Shown here: piece by piece, positions 1-8,239 of the stretch
How the letters are laid out: each line of letters starts with the position of its first letter
Position numbering within the stretch: the stretch's first letter is position 1
Origin: Pseudorhizobium xiangyangii
GTDB taxonomy: Bacteria > Pseudomonadota > Alphaproteobacteria > Rhizobiales > Rhizobiaceae
Reading direction: 5' to 3'
Length of the DNA: 64,000 nucleotides
Assembly (NCBI RefSeq): GCF_020531965.1
Contig: NZ_JAJAWH010000024.1
Span: forward strand, 1 to 64,000
The notes under the pieces: model-generated
Seen by the model: only the letters and a program-made list of their open reading frames with translations
Database searches by the model: none
What the model was told of the DNA's origin: nothing
Program-made: the position numbers and the translations under genes

Positions 1-76
1 GGACTGCAGCAACTGACGTGAAGGAACCTACTCTGCCGTTCCCATCGGTAAGGATCCGGGAGATAGCTATCCAATT

Positions 77-991
77 CTACTCGCTATCCGCAGGCTCGTT
101 GCTCCACATACCCATCAGCATAGCCCGGAAATGCTCCGCCGCCGGTGAGAGCGTAGCCCCCCGGCGGCGTACGACACCGATGGTCCGCGATATCTGGGGA
201 TTGAGCAAGGGACGTGTGACGATGAAGGGATGGTCTTGTCCCGGCGTTGCGGTCCGCGGTAGAACGGAAATGCCCAGCCCGGCTTCCACGAGCCCCAACG
301 AGGTCGAGAGATGGGTGACTTCGTAAAACCATTGAAGCTCGATATTCGCACGCGCCAGCGTCGCATCGAGAAGCGTCCGGTTCCCGCTTGAGCGGTGCAC
401 CGTAATGAGCCGGTAAGGCAGGAGATCTTGCCATCCGACTTCTTCCTCCTCCGCCAGCGGGTGGTCCCGCCGAATAGCTAGAACGAACGGATCTTCTGCG
501 ATGCGATCGAAGATAAGATCCGGATCTGCGGTGCCCATGAAGTTGATGCCGAATTCCACCTCGCCACGCAGCACAGCCTGCAGTCCCTCCGTTGCCGTCA
601 GATCCAGGATGCGAAAGCGTATGTCTGGATAGTCGCGATTGAACTGCTTGATCACCGTAGGCAGGAAATAGAACGCGGCTGTCGGTAGACAGGCAATCGT
701 TACCAGTTCATTGCGGCGCGCTCCGCGGTCTCGCGCCGCAAATAGCGATCCATCAAATTCCTCGAGCATCCGCCGCACCAGGGGCATCAGTTCGAGGCCA
801 AGCGCTGTCGGTGACACATGCCTCGTCGTTCGTTCGAGGAGGGTCGCACCGATCGATGCCTCGAGCTTCTGAATACGCCGGCTGAGGGCAGGCTGCGACA
901 GATGTAGCGCCTCCGCCGCACGGTTGAAGCCTTCCAGTTCGACCACCGCGAGGAAGGCTCGCAGATCAAGGATTTCACAATTAATGCGCAT
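77..991 (-). CDS. LysR-family transcriptional regulator
   Basis: A 304-residue LysR-type regulator. The N-terminal winged helix-turn-helix (about residues 8-68, with AEALHLSQPALSRRI) binds DNA, and the C-terminal two-lobed domain would sense an inducer. It is divergent from the TTT binding-protein gene starting at 1155, with about 160 bases between them, so it is probably the local activator of that operon. Its effector domain (CLPTAAFYFLP, then VEFGI, and a C-terminal RRRGATLSP) closely resembles the LysR at 15671, which lies next to a paralogous transporter module. The ATG start at 991 gives the complete helix-turn-helix. The family call is firm; the ligand is unknown, but an organic acid is likely from context. 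Confidence 0.92.
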   Translation of the reverse strand: MRINCEILDLRAFLAVVELEGFNRAAEALHLSQPALSRRIQKLEASIGATLLERTTRHVSPTALGLELMPLVRRMLEEFDGSLFAARDRGARRNELVTIACLPTAAFYFLPTVIKQFNRDYPDIRFRILDLTATEGLQAVLRGEVEFGINFMGTADPDLIFDRIAEDPFVLAIRRDHPLAEEEEVGWQDLLPYRLITVHRSSGNRTLLDATLARANIELQWFYEVTHLSTSLGLVEAGLGISVLPRTATPGQDHPFIVTRPLLNPQISRTIGVVRRRGATLSPAAEHFRAMLMGMWSNEPADSE

Positions 992-1104
992 TTCACATTA
1001 TTTCCCTGAAACTTTGCATTTCACCAAATAATCTAAAAAGTTCATAGACTTCAAGAGAAGGTCGGGGCGTCTCGAGAAGGAAGGCGCTTCCCTTTCTCTT
1101 TTTT

Positions 1105-1124
1105 ATGTGTACGTTTGTATACAT
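1105..1124. promoter_or_regulatory. Operator A, palindrome ATGTGTAC-GTTT-GTATACAT
   Basis: An inverted repeat with 8-bp arms and a 4-bp spacer, ending 30 bases before the TTT binding-protein start at 1155. It matches three other sites in the first 15 kb (9389, 11764, 15155) with consensus WTGNATAC-N4-GTATNCAA. FCD-type GntR regulators often bind GTATAC-type palindromes, so the GntR product encoded at 11855 is the likely ligand. That assignment is inferred. Confidence 0.65.
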
Positions 1125-1154
1125 ATGAGCGCAGTTCTATATCGGGAGGAAAAC

Positions 1155-2255
1155 ATGATCGATCTTACTCGTCGTAAACTACTGGCCGCCGGTTCTGCCG
1201 CCGCGGCATTCGGACTTGCAGGCGTCCGGCCCGCTTTGTCGCAGGCGTCTGTCGACTTTGCCGGCAAGACAGTTGAATGGTGGATGCCGTTCTCCGAGGG
1301 CGGGGGGTCCGACGTCTGGGCTCGCTTCTTCGCACCCTATCTGTCGAAATATCTGCCGGGCAATCCCAATGTTATCGTCCGCAATGTGCCGGGCGGTGGC
1401 TCCATCACCGGCTCAAACGAGTTCGTCGCGCGGGCAAGGCCCGACGGTCTGGCGATCCTCGGTACTTCCGGCTCCACGCAGTTCCCCTTCCTGCTCGGTG
1501 ATGCACGCGTGCGCTATGACTACGCCAAACTCATCCCGGTGCTCGTCTCGCCGACCGGGGGCGTCTGTTATCTGCCTGCCAAGTTCGAGGTGAAGACTCC
1601 GGCCGAACTGGGCAAGATCAAAGATCAGGAACTGATTTACGGCAGCCAGGGCGCCACCTCGCTCGACCTGGTACCCATGCTCGCCTTCCGCCTGCTCGGT
1701 CTCAACGTGCGACACGTGTTCGGCATGCAGGGCCGCGGCGATGGACGTCTTGCCTTTGAACGCGGTGAGGCGACCATCGATTATCAGACCTCCTCCGCCT
1801 ATCTGACCAACGTCAGGCCTTTGGTCGAAGCTGGTACCGCCGTTCCGATGTTCTCCTGGGGCGTTCTCGATGCTCAGGGCAATGTCGCCCGCGACCCGAC
1901 CTTCCCCGATCTGCCGCATTTCGTGGAAGCCTACGAAATGCTGCATGGGTCCAAGCCATCTGGCGTGGAATACGATGCCTATCTCGCGTTCTTTGGCTCC
2001 GGTTTTGCGGCTCAAAAGCCATGCATGCTGCCGGAAGGAACGTCTGACGATATCGTTGCAACCTACCGGAAGGCCTTCGCCGACGCTGTCGCCGACCCAG
2101 AATTGCAGAAGGCCAAAGCGGATGTTCTGGGCGATTATGATCAGGCCGTCGGCGGCGATATCGAGCAGCTCTACAAGGTGGCAACGTCGATCAAGCCGGA
2201 AGCGCGCGACTGGGTGCGAAACTTCCTGACCACCGAATATCAGGTCAAGCTCTGA
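1155..2255 (+). CDS. TTT-family substrate-binding protein (TctC-like), Tat signal
   Basis: Periplasmic binding protein of the tripartite tricarboxylate transporter family, 366 residues, longer than classical TctC (about 325). The start at 1155 is chosen over an upstream in-frame start because GGGAGGA lies just ahead of it and because it exposes a twin-arginine leader (LTRRKLLAAG, then a hydrophobic stretch to PALSQA). The mature part carries TTT features such as GKTVEWWMPFSEGGGSD and VPGGGSITG. It belongs to a divergent clade shared with the protein at 20469: both have YGSQGAT, LVPMLAF or LVPLLAF, and GRGDGRL with a nearby IDYQTSSAYL. First gene of an operon with the permease at 2395. The substrate is probably a carboxylate but is not identifiable from sequence. 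Confidence 0.9.
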   Translation: MIDLTRRKLLAAGSAAAAFGLAGVRPALSQASVDFAGKTVEWWMPFSEGGGSDVWARFFAPYLSKYLPGNPNVIVRNVPGGGSITGSNEFVARARPDGLAILGTSGSTQFPFLLGDARVRYDYAKLIPVLVSPTGGVCYLPAKFEVKTPAELGKIKDQELIYGSQGATSLDLVPMLAFRLLGLNVRHVFGMQGRGDGRLAFERGEATIDYQTSSAYLTNVRPLVEAGTAVPMFSWGVLDAQGNVARDPTFPDLPHFVEAYEMLHGSKPSGVEYDAYLAFFGSGFAAQKPCMLPEGTSDDIVATYRKAFADAVADPELQKAKADVLGDYDQAVGGDIEQLYKVATSIKPEARDWVRNFLTTEYQVKL

Positions 2256-2262
2256 CCCACGC

Positions 2263-2290
2263 GGTGCTCGCCGTCGGAACGGCGAGCACC
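2263..2290 (+). terminator. Intercistronic hairpin between binding protein and permease
   Basis: GGTGCTCGCCGT / ACGGCGAGCACC forms a perfect 12-bp stem with a CGGA loop, 7 bases after the binding-protein stop. No U-run follows, so it looks like an attenuating or mRNA-stabilising hairpin rather than a full terminator. It would raise binding protein relative to the downstream permease. Confidence 0.75.
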
Positions 2291-2394
2291 GGCATTTGTT
2301 TGGCTGCCCGCAGCCGATAACACCCATCCTGGCATAGACGATCCGGCTCAAGAACAGCGGGCCTAGGGCGTTGTCTAGCGAAAGGACACCATTC

Positions 2395-4419
2395 GTGCTC
2401 GATGTCTTCATCACCTCGCTCCATAACCTACTGACGCTTCACCATCTTGGCTTTATGATGATCGGCGTTGCCGTCGGTCTGATCGTCGGCATCCTGCCCG
2501 CGCTTGGCGGTATTGCGGGCATGTCTCTGCTGTTGCCTTTCGTCTACGGCATGGAGCCCACGGCTGCCATTGCAATGATGGTCGGATTGCTCGCCGTAAT
2601 TCCGACGTCGGACACATTCTCATGTATCCTGATGGGGATACCTGGCTCATCCGCTTCCCAAGCCACGGTACTCGACGGCTTCCCGCTTGCCCGCAAGGGT
2701 GAAGCTGCACGTGCCCTGAGCGCGTCCTTCGCCGCCTCCATGATTGGTGGTCTCTTTGGCGCCCTCTGTCTCACCGCTATCGTTATTGTGGCCCGCCCTA
2801 TCATTTTGAGCTTCACCTCGGCGGAACTCTTCATGCTGGCATTGTTTGGGCTTTCGATGGTTGGTGTCCTATCCGGCAACAGCCTTGCCAAGGGAGTGGC
2901 AGCCTGCTCGCTCGGACTTGCCTTTGGTGCGATTGGAACGGCGCCGGCCAATGGCGGCGAGCGTATGACGTTTAACTCGCTCTATCTGATGAGCGGCCTC
3001 GAGATCACCATCATCGGCCTCGGAATTTTCGCACTGCCCGAGGTGCTCGATCTGCTACGCGGCAATTCGAGCATTTCCAGCACCGGAAAGCTCGGCCGCG
3101 GTTGGCTGGCCGGCGTCCGTGACACCTGGCGGGAAAAATGGTTGGTCTTGCGCTGCTCCACGATCGGCGCTTGCGTTGGACTGATGCCCGGTCTGGGCGG
3201 CAGCGTTTCCGACTGGATATCCTATGGCCATACGGTCCAGACCGCGAAGGATAAGTCACAATTCGGCAAGGGAGATATCCGGGGCGTGATCGGCCCGGAA
3301 GCCGCCAACAATTCCTGTGCCGGCGGCAATCTCATCCCTACCCTGCTCTTTGGCATTCCGGGCTCCGGCTCGATGGCGATCTTCCTTGCAGCGATGATCC
3401 TGATCGGCCTCCAGCCGGGACCAGGCATGGCGGATCCCAACCGCGACCTCCACTTGACATATACGGTCGTCTGGACGCTTGCGCTCGCCAATGTTGTCGG
3501 CACGGCTGCCTGCATCGCCCTCTCACCAAGCATCGCCCGATTGACGACGATCCGCTTCGTGTTGTTCGCACCCTTCATGATTCTTATCATCGTGTTCGGT
3601 GCATTTCAGTCGACACGTTCATTCGAGGATATTCTGGCGCTCCTGATTGTCGCCCTCACGGGTATCTTCCTGAAGCGCTTCGGTTGGCCGCGCCCGGCAT
3701 TCCTGATCGGCTTCGTGCTCGCCGGCCAGGTGGAAACCTATTTCTACCAAGCGGTACAGTTCTATGGTTACACCTTCCCACTTCGTCCGATTGCGGTGGC
3801 AATCGGCTTGGTAACAATCGCTTCGCTCTGGTTCACCAGCCGGTCACGGTCGAAGAAGAAGGCCGGAGACGCACCCGGCGGTATCGTGACAGACATCGAA
3901 TTCGAGCCGGAAGAGAATGTGACCGCGGTTGCCAAGAACCTTTGGCCGCAGGTCGCCTTCACTGCCGCTGCAGTCGCGTTCTTTGTGTTCACGATTATCG
4001 AAGGGGCGCAGAACTCCTTCCTCGACGCCGTGTTTCCGATCTCGGTCGGGATCGTCGGGTTTTTGATGGCCGCGTTCGTCTTGTTCAATCAGTATCGAGG
4101 CGCCATCGGCCAAGGGGACGCCGGTAATCTCAACTTCGATCAGGACAGCGGGCCGGACAACGGCAGCCTCTGGCGGTTTGTCGGATGGCTCGTCGGGTTC
4201 GTCGCCGCCATCGGACTGCTCGGGTTTACGCTGGCGCTGATCGGGTTCTTCCTGGCCTTCCTGCGGATCGTCGCCAAGGCAGGCTGGCTGCAGGTGGTCA
4301 TACTAACGGCCGCTGCCGTGGGGTTCGTGCTCATGCTCACGTCCGTTCTGTACATGATCCTGCCGGGCGGCCTGCTCCAGCACTACTTCTACGACTCGAT
4401 GGTCTGGCCCCTCCGCTGA
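2395..4419 (+). CDS. TTT permease, TctA-TctB fusion
   Basis: Integral membrane permease of a tripartite tricarboxylate transporter, about 674 residues. Residues 1-490 are TctA-like (GLIVGILPALGGIAG, later PGLGGSVSDWISYGH and GIPGSGSMAIF). After a charged linker (RSRSKKKAGD, EFEPEEN), the last 160 residues form a second membrane module resembling TctB (DAVFPISVGIVGF, final MILPGGLLQ). Classical TctA is about 500 residues with a separate TctB, and no separate tctB lies nearby. GTG at 2395 is preferred over TTG at 2371 because AAAGGA lies 8 bases before it. It is of the same fusion type as the genes at 18388 and 58501. Confidence 0.88.
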   Translation: MLDVFITSLHNLLTLHHLGFMMIGVAVGLIVGILPALGGIAGMSLLLPFVYGMEPTAAIAMMVGLLAVIPTSDTFSCILMGIPGSSASQATVLDGFPLARKGEAARALSASFAASMIGGLFGALCLTAIVIVARPIILSFTSAELFMLALFGLSMVGVLSGNSLAKGVAACSLGLAFGAIGTAPANGGERMTFNSLYLMSGLEITIIGLGIFALPEVLDLLRGNSSISSTGKLGRGWLAGVRDTWREKWLVLRCSTIGACVGLMPGLGGSVSDWISYGHTVQTAKDKSQFGKGDIRGVIGPEAANNSCAGGNLIPTLLFGIPGSGSMAIFLAAMILIGLQPGPGMADPNRDLHLTYTVVWTLALANVVGTAACIALSPSIARLTTIRFVLFAPFMILIIVFGAFQSTRSFEDILALLIVALTGIFLKRFGWPRPAFLIGFVLAGQVETYFYQAVQFYGYTFPLRPIAVAIGLVTIASLWFTSRSRSKKKAGDAPGGIVTDIEFEPEENVTAVAKNLWPQVAFTAAAVAFFVFTIIEGAQNSFLDAVFPISVGIVGFLMAAFVLFNQYRGAIGQGDAGNLNFDQDSGPDNGSLWRFVGWLVGFVAAIGLLGFTLALIGFFLAFLRIVAKAGWLQVVILTAAAVGFVLMLTSVLYMILPGGLLQHYFYDSMVWPLR

Positions 4420-4425
4420 CTGCCT

Positions 4426-4450
4426 CCCCGGCCTGAGGGCCGGGGTTTAT
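4426..4450 (+). terminator. Probable terminator after the permease gene
   Basis: CCCCGGCC-TGAG-GGCCGGGG is a perfect 8-bp GC stem starting 7 bases after the permease stop, followed by TTTATACGACTTTTTT. The T-rich tail supports at least partial rho-independent termination before the tautomerase gene, which has its own ribosome site. Confidence 0.7.
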
Positions 4451-4511
4451 ACGACTTTTTTCGATGTATGCAATCGCATCCATTGGTCCACAGATCTGAA
4501 CGAGGACGAGT

Positions 4512-5615
4512 ATGCCAAGACAGACCCCCATTCCCTGTATCCTGATGCGCGGCGGCACTTCCAAGGGGCCATATTTCAAGATGCAGGACATTCCCGCAAA
4601 TCCGGAAGGACGCGCCCGTGTTCTTCTGGCGGCGATGGGATCGCCTGACGCGCGCCAGATCGACGGCATAGGGGGTGCCGACACGCTGACCAGCAAGGTG
4701 GCGATGGTCGGTCCATCGACCCGCGACGGCGTCGATGTCGACTACCTCTTCGCACAGGTCTCGGTCGACCAGGCCACCGTCGACACCTCGCCGTCCTGTG
4801 GCAACATGCTGTCTGGTGTCGGCCCGTTCGCCATCGAAAGCGGCATGGTGCCGGTGGCGGGCAACACCACAAGCGTGGTGATCTACGACATCAACACGAA
4901 AAGCCGGATCCAGGCCATCATCCAGACGCCCGATGGGGCCGTTAACTACGAAGGTGATGCACGCATCGACGGGGTTCCGGGCACGGCGGCAGAAATTCGG
5001 CTGAATTTCATGGATATCGTCGGCTCCAAGACCGGGTCGCTGCTGCCCACCGGCCACCCCGTAGAAGAGATCGACGGCATAAAGGTCACGCTGATCGACG
5101 TCGCCGTACCGATGATGATCTTCCGCGCCGCCGATCTCGGTAAAACCGGCTACGAGACAGCCGCCGAACTCGATGCCGACAAGGCCCTATTCGCTCGCAT
5201 GGAAGCGATGCGCATGGAGGCGGGAAGACGCATGGGACTTGGCGACGTTACAGGCAAGGTCGTACCAAAGATGGCGATGCTTGGAGCCCCACGCGAGGGC
5301 GGCAATATCGCCGCCCGCTATTTCGTGCCGCACAAGACGCATGCCGCCTTTGCCGTGACCGGCGGGCTCTGCGTCTCTTCCTGTGTGATGGTGGCTGGCA
5401 CGGTGGCCGACGGAATAGCCGATCGACCGGAGGGCCATGACTGCACGATCGCCATCGAACATCCAACCGGTATCATTGAGGTCGCGATGACGACAAGACC
5501 GAACGGCAATAGCATCGAGATCGTCGGCGGCGGCGTCATCCGCACGGCCCGCAAACTCATGGAAGGCTACGTGTTCGTGCCGTCCTACATGGATGAGGCA
5601 AAGCCTGCGGCGTGA
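4512..5615 (+). CDS. PrpF/GalD-family tautomerase or isomerase (4-oxalomesaconate tautomerase-like)
   Basis: A 367-residue member of the PrpF fold (diaminopimelate-epimerase-like double hot-dog). This family isomerises unsaturated tri- and dicarboxylates: PrpF acts on 2-methylaconitate and GalD on 4-oxalomesaconate. Visible signatures are MRGGTSKG near residue 12, GIGGADTLTSKVAMV with the family lysine near 62, SPSCGNM with the family cysteine near 97, and the C-terminal EHPTGIIEV and RTARKLMEG. The layout of the N-terminal half fits GalD-type proteins. GAACGAGGACGAG precedes the ATG. It is followed by an isopropylmalate-type dehydrogenase, and an RraA-type aldolase is nearby, as expected for a hydroxy-oxo-tricarboxylate pathway. 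The exact substrate is inferred. Confidence 0.85.
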   Translation: MPRQTPIPCILMRGGTSKGPYFKMQDIPANPEGRARVLLAAMGSPDARQIDGIGGADTLTSKVAMVGPSTRDGVDVDYLFAQVSVDQATVDTSPSCGNMLSGVGPFAIESGMVPVAGNTTSVVIYDINTKSRIQAIIQTPDGAVNYEGDARIDGVPGTAAEIRLNFMDIVGSKTGSLLPTGHPVEEIDGIKVTLIDVAVPMMIFRAADLGKTGYETAAELDADKALFARMEAMRMEAGRRMGLGDVTGKVVPKMAMLGAPREGGNIAARYFVPHKTHAAFAVTGGLCVSSCVMVAGTVADGIADRPEGHDCTIAIEHPTGIIEVAMTTRPNGNSIEIVGGGVIRTARKLMEGYVFVPSYMDEAKPAA

Positions 5616-5659
5616 TCGCAGTCTTGCAGCATTCTTCCTTTCAGGAGCATCCTCATATC

Positions 5660-6718
5660 ATGAAACTGCTTGTTCTTCCGGGCGATGGCATCGGACCGGA
5701 AATCATCGAGGCGACGGTGGCCGTCCTCGACGCGGTCGATCGCCGCCTCTCGCTCGGTTTCCACTATACGTGGCGCGACATCGGCTTTTCGTCGCTTCAA
5801 AAGACCGGAACGACACTGCCGCCGGACCTTGTGGACATGGCCCGGGGAATGGATGGCACGCTGCTCGGCCCCATTTCGCACCTTGACTATCCGCCCCGAG
5901 AGCAGGGCGGATATAACGTATCGGCCGCATTGCGAACCCAGCTCGATCTCTACGCCAATGTCAGGCCTGCCAGGACGCGCCAAGGGGTCTTCCACCGCGG
6001 CACCGACATGGACCTGGTGATCATGCGGGAGAATACCGAAGGCATGTACCCGGACCGCAACATGTTTGCCGGCAGCGGCGAATACATGCCCACCGAGGAC
6101 GTAGCGATTTCGATGCGCAAGGTCACCGCAAAGGCGATCAATCGCATCGCTATAGCCTCCTTCGAACTGGCACGGCAGCGCCGAAGAAAAGTGACGGCAG
6201 TGCATAAGGCGAATGCCTTCGTGCTGACCGACGGCCTGTTCCTCAAGGAGGTGCGCAAGGTCGCGAGCGACTATCCCGACGTGGAACTGGAGGAAGTGCT
6301 GATCGATGCCATGGCCGCCCTTCTGGTTCGCCATGCCGATCGATATGACGTCATCTGCACGACGAATTTCTACGGCGACACCCTGTCGGATCTCGCCTCC
6401 GAGCTTTCCGGCAGCCTTGGGTTGGCAGGGTCGCTGAATTCGGGAACCGAAAATGCCGTAGCACAGGCACAACATGGTTCGGCACCCGATATCGCCGGCA
6501 AGGACAAGGCCAATCCGACTTCGATGATCCTTTCCGCTGCCATGCTGCTTCGCTGGCATGGTGAACGGCTGGACAAGACGCACTTTGTCGATGCCGCGAC
6601 GAGGATCGAGCAGACGATCGACCGGGTGATCGCAGAGCCATCGACCCGTACGGGCGATCTCGGCGGCCCACTCGGGACGCGTCAATTCACCGACACCGTC
6701 ATCTCCAGTCTCGCCTGA
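5660..6718 (+). CDS. Isocitrate/isopropylmalate dehydrogenase-family protein
   Basis: A 352-residue NAD(P)-dependent beta-decarboxylating dehydrogenase of the isopropylmalate, isocitrate and tartrate dehydrogenase superfamily. It opens with the diagnostic KLLVLPGDGIGPEI, has the substrate loop MRENTEGMYPD, and the metal-binding segment NFYGDTLSDLASE. Such enzymes oxidise a 2-hydroxyacid bearing a 3-carboxylate and release CO2. An upstream in-frame GTG overlaps the tautomerase end, but ATG at 5660 has AGGAG just ahead of it and gives the normal N terminus. It is last in the plus-strand operon. Tartrate or malate dehydrogenase and homoisocitrate dehydrogenase are alternatives to leuB-type activity; a dedicated catabolic role is more likely here than leucine biosynthesis. 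Confidence 0.85.
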   Translation: MKLLVLPGDGIGPEIIEATVAVLDAVDRRLSLGFHYTWRDIGFSSLQKTGTTLPPDLVDMARGMDGTLLGPISHLDYPPREQGGYNVSAALRTQLDLYANVRPARTRQGVFHRGTDMDLVIMRENTEGMYPDRNMFAGSGEYMPTEDVAISMRKVTAKAINRIAIASFELARQRRRKVTAVHKANAFVLTDGLFLKEVRKVASDYPDVELEEVLIDAMAALLVRHADRYDVICTTNFYGDTLSDLASELSGSLGLAGSLNSGTENAVAQAQHGSAPDIAGKDKANPTSMILSAAMLLRWHGERLDKTHFVDAATRIEQTIDRVIAEPSTRTGDLGGPLGTRQFTDTVISSLA

Positions 6719-6736
6719 AACACCCCGAAACAGAAA

Positions 6737-6760
6737 GGTGCCGCCATGCGCGTCGGCACC
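6737..6760. terminator. Hairpin between convergent operons
   Basis: GGTGCCG / CGGCACC arms separated by 10 bases, lying in the 57-base gap between the stop of the dehydrogenase at 6718 and the stop of the convergent RraA-like gene at 6776. Possibly a shared terminator; no strong U-run on either side. Confidence 0.45.
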
Positions 6761-6775
6761 GTCATCCTTGATACC

Positions 6776-7264
6776 CTATCCGTGTACCGGGCGATCGGCG
6801 ACGAGCACACCATCGCCGTCGGCATAGATGTACTGGCCGGTTGCGAATTCGACATTGCCGAAGCGGACGGGCACACCCCGGATACCATGGCCCGTCTTGC
6901 CGCTCTTCTTCGGTGACTGACCCAGTGCCATGACGCAGAAATCCATCCCGGCAAGATCGGCGCTGTCGCGGATAGCACCGTTGATTAAGATCCCCTGCCA
7001 GCCGTTCGCCTGACCCAGCGCGGCGATCAGATCGCCCACGAGGGCGCAACGCAACGAGCCCCCGCCATCGACCACCAGCACCTTGCCGTGCCCGTCCCCT
7101 TCGAGCGTCTCGCGCAGCAGGCGGTTGTCCTCGAACGTCCTGATCGTCACGATCTCGCCGTGGAATCCGTTCCGGCTGCCGAATGACTTCCACTGCATTT
7201 CGCAGAAGCGGACCTCGGTATCGTTCGTATCAACGAGATCGGCTGTCTTGAGGCTGTTCGTCAT
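6776..7264 (-). CDS. RraA-fold protein, likely 4-hydroxy-4-methyl-2-oxoglutarate aldolase-type
   Basis: A 162-residue RraA-family protein. It aligns by eye with RraA over its length (TADLVDTND, FGEIVTI-like segment, TFEDNRLLRETL, VLVVDGGGS). Unlike the E. coli RNase E inhibitor, it keeps the Arg-Asp pair (NGAIRD) that closes the aldolase G...R-D signature, so a divalent-metal class II aldolase activity on hydroxy-methyl- or carboxy-hydroxy-oxoacids, releasing pyruvate, is plausible. Its start overlaps the preceding gene's stop by 4 bases (ATGA at 7261-7264), so translation is coupled. Third gene of a minus-strand operon with two hydroxyacid dehydrogenases. The fold is sure; the activity is inferred. 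Confidence 0.85.
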   Translation of the reverse strand: MTNSLKTADLVDTNDTEVRFCEMQWKSFGSRNGFHGEIVTIRTFEDNRLLRETLEGDGHGKVLVVDGGGSLRCALVGDLIAALGQANGWQGILINGAIRDSADLAGMDFCVMALGQSPKKSGKTGHGIRGVPVRFGNVEFATGQYIYADGDGVLVADRPVHG

Positions 7265-8238
7265 GGCTTTTCCTTGGTGTTCGGTGCAGCGAGGACGCGG
7301 ATGGGTTTTCCCTCCCGCCAGGCTTTGATGTTCTCGACCGTGTCGCGGTAGAAGGCGGCGTAGGCGCCTTCGGTGACATAGCCAAGATGCGGTGTGAGAA
7401 CGGTGTTGGGCGCGCTGCGCAACGGGTGATCGGCAGGCAGCGGTTCGATTTCGAAGACATCCAGACCGGCCCTGATGCGGCCGGCGTTGAGCGCCTCCAG
7501 CAAGGCCGTCTCATCCACAAGGGGCCCGCGCGACGTGTTGATCAGCAGAGCACCGGGTTTCATCAGCGCCAGATCGTCGGCGGCAACGATATGTCGGCTC
7601 CGCTCGCTCAGGATCAGATGCAGGGAGACAACGTCGGCTTCCTGAAACAACGTCTTCTTGTCGACACGACGGACACCGACTTCGGCCGCTCGCTCATCCG
7701 TCAGGTTCTGGCTCCAGGCAATGACGTTCATCCCGAAGGCTTTCGCGATCGTTACCATGCGGCTGCCAAGCTTGCCGAGACCGACAAGGCCGAGTGTCTT
7801 GCCACCGAGGACAGTTCCGATCGTCTCCTGCCAGCCGCCGGCGCGGACACGGCGATCCTCACTCGGGATAAAGCGGGCGAGCGACAGGATCAGTCCCCAG
7901 GCGAGCTCCGGCGTCGCATGTGCGGATTCACCCGCATAGGTGTGGCAGACGGTGATGCCGCGGGCGACTGCTGCCTCCATGTCGATCGTGCGGACACGCG
8001 CACCGGTCACCACGACCAGCTTCAGCGACGGAAGCCTTTCGATCAGTGAGGACGGAAGCGGCATGCGTTCGCGCATGAGGCATAGGACGTCAAAGCCGGA
8101 AAGTTCGCGAGCGGCTTCATCCTCGCTGCCCAGATTATGCCCGAACCGGACGACATCGCAGTCGCGTCCGAGCGAGGCCCAGTCGGCCAGCGACAGCGCC
8201 ACATCCTGATAATCATCAAGAACCGCAACCCGCAGCAT
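7261..8238 (-). CDS. D-isomer-specific 2-hydroxyacid dehydrogenase
   Basis: A 325-residue NAD(P)-dependent D-2-hydroxyacid dehydrogenase. The Rossmann fingerprint GLVGLGKLGSRM lies near residue 147. The catalytic arginine is in INTSRGPLVDE, the glutamate in the FEIEPLPADHPL segment and the histidine in LTPHLGYVTEG. It probably interconverts a 2-oxoacid and its D-hydroxyacid. It sits one base after the LDH2-type gene and overlaps the RraA-like gene, giving a three-gene operon that contains dehydrogenases of both expected stereochemistries. Substrate not determinable. Confidence 0.92.
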   Translation of the reverse strand: MLRVAVLDDYQDVALSLADWASLGRDCDVVRFGHNLGSEDEAARELSGFDVLCLMRERMPLPSSLIERLPSLKLVVVTGARVRTIDMEAAVARGITVCHTYAGESAHATPELAWGLILSLARFIPSEDRRVRAGGWQETIGTVLGGKTLGLVGLGKLGSRMVTIAKAFGMNVIAWSQNLTDERAAEVGVRRVDKKTLFQEADVVSLHLILSERSRHIVAADDLALMKPGALLINTSRGPLVDETALLEALNAGRIRAGLDVFEIEPLPADHPLRSAPNTVLTPHLGYVTEGAYAAFYRDTVENIKAWREGKPIRVLAAPNTKEKP

Positions 8239-8239
8239 T

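Noticed and set aside
1413-2414. A 333-codon minus-strand frame
   Set aside because: Antisense to the TTT binding-protein gene, with no recognisable family and no ribosome site.
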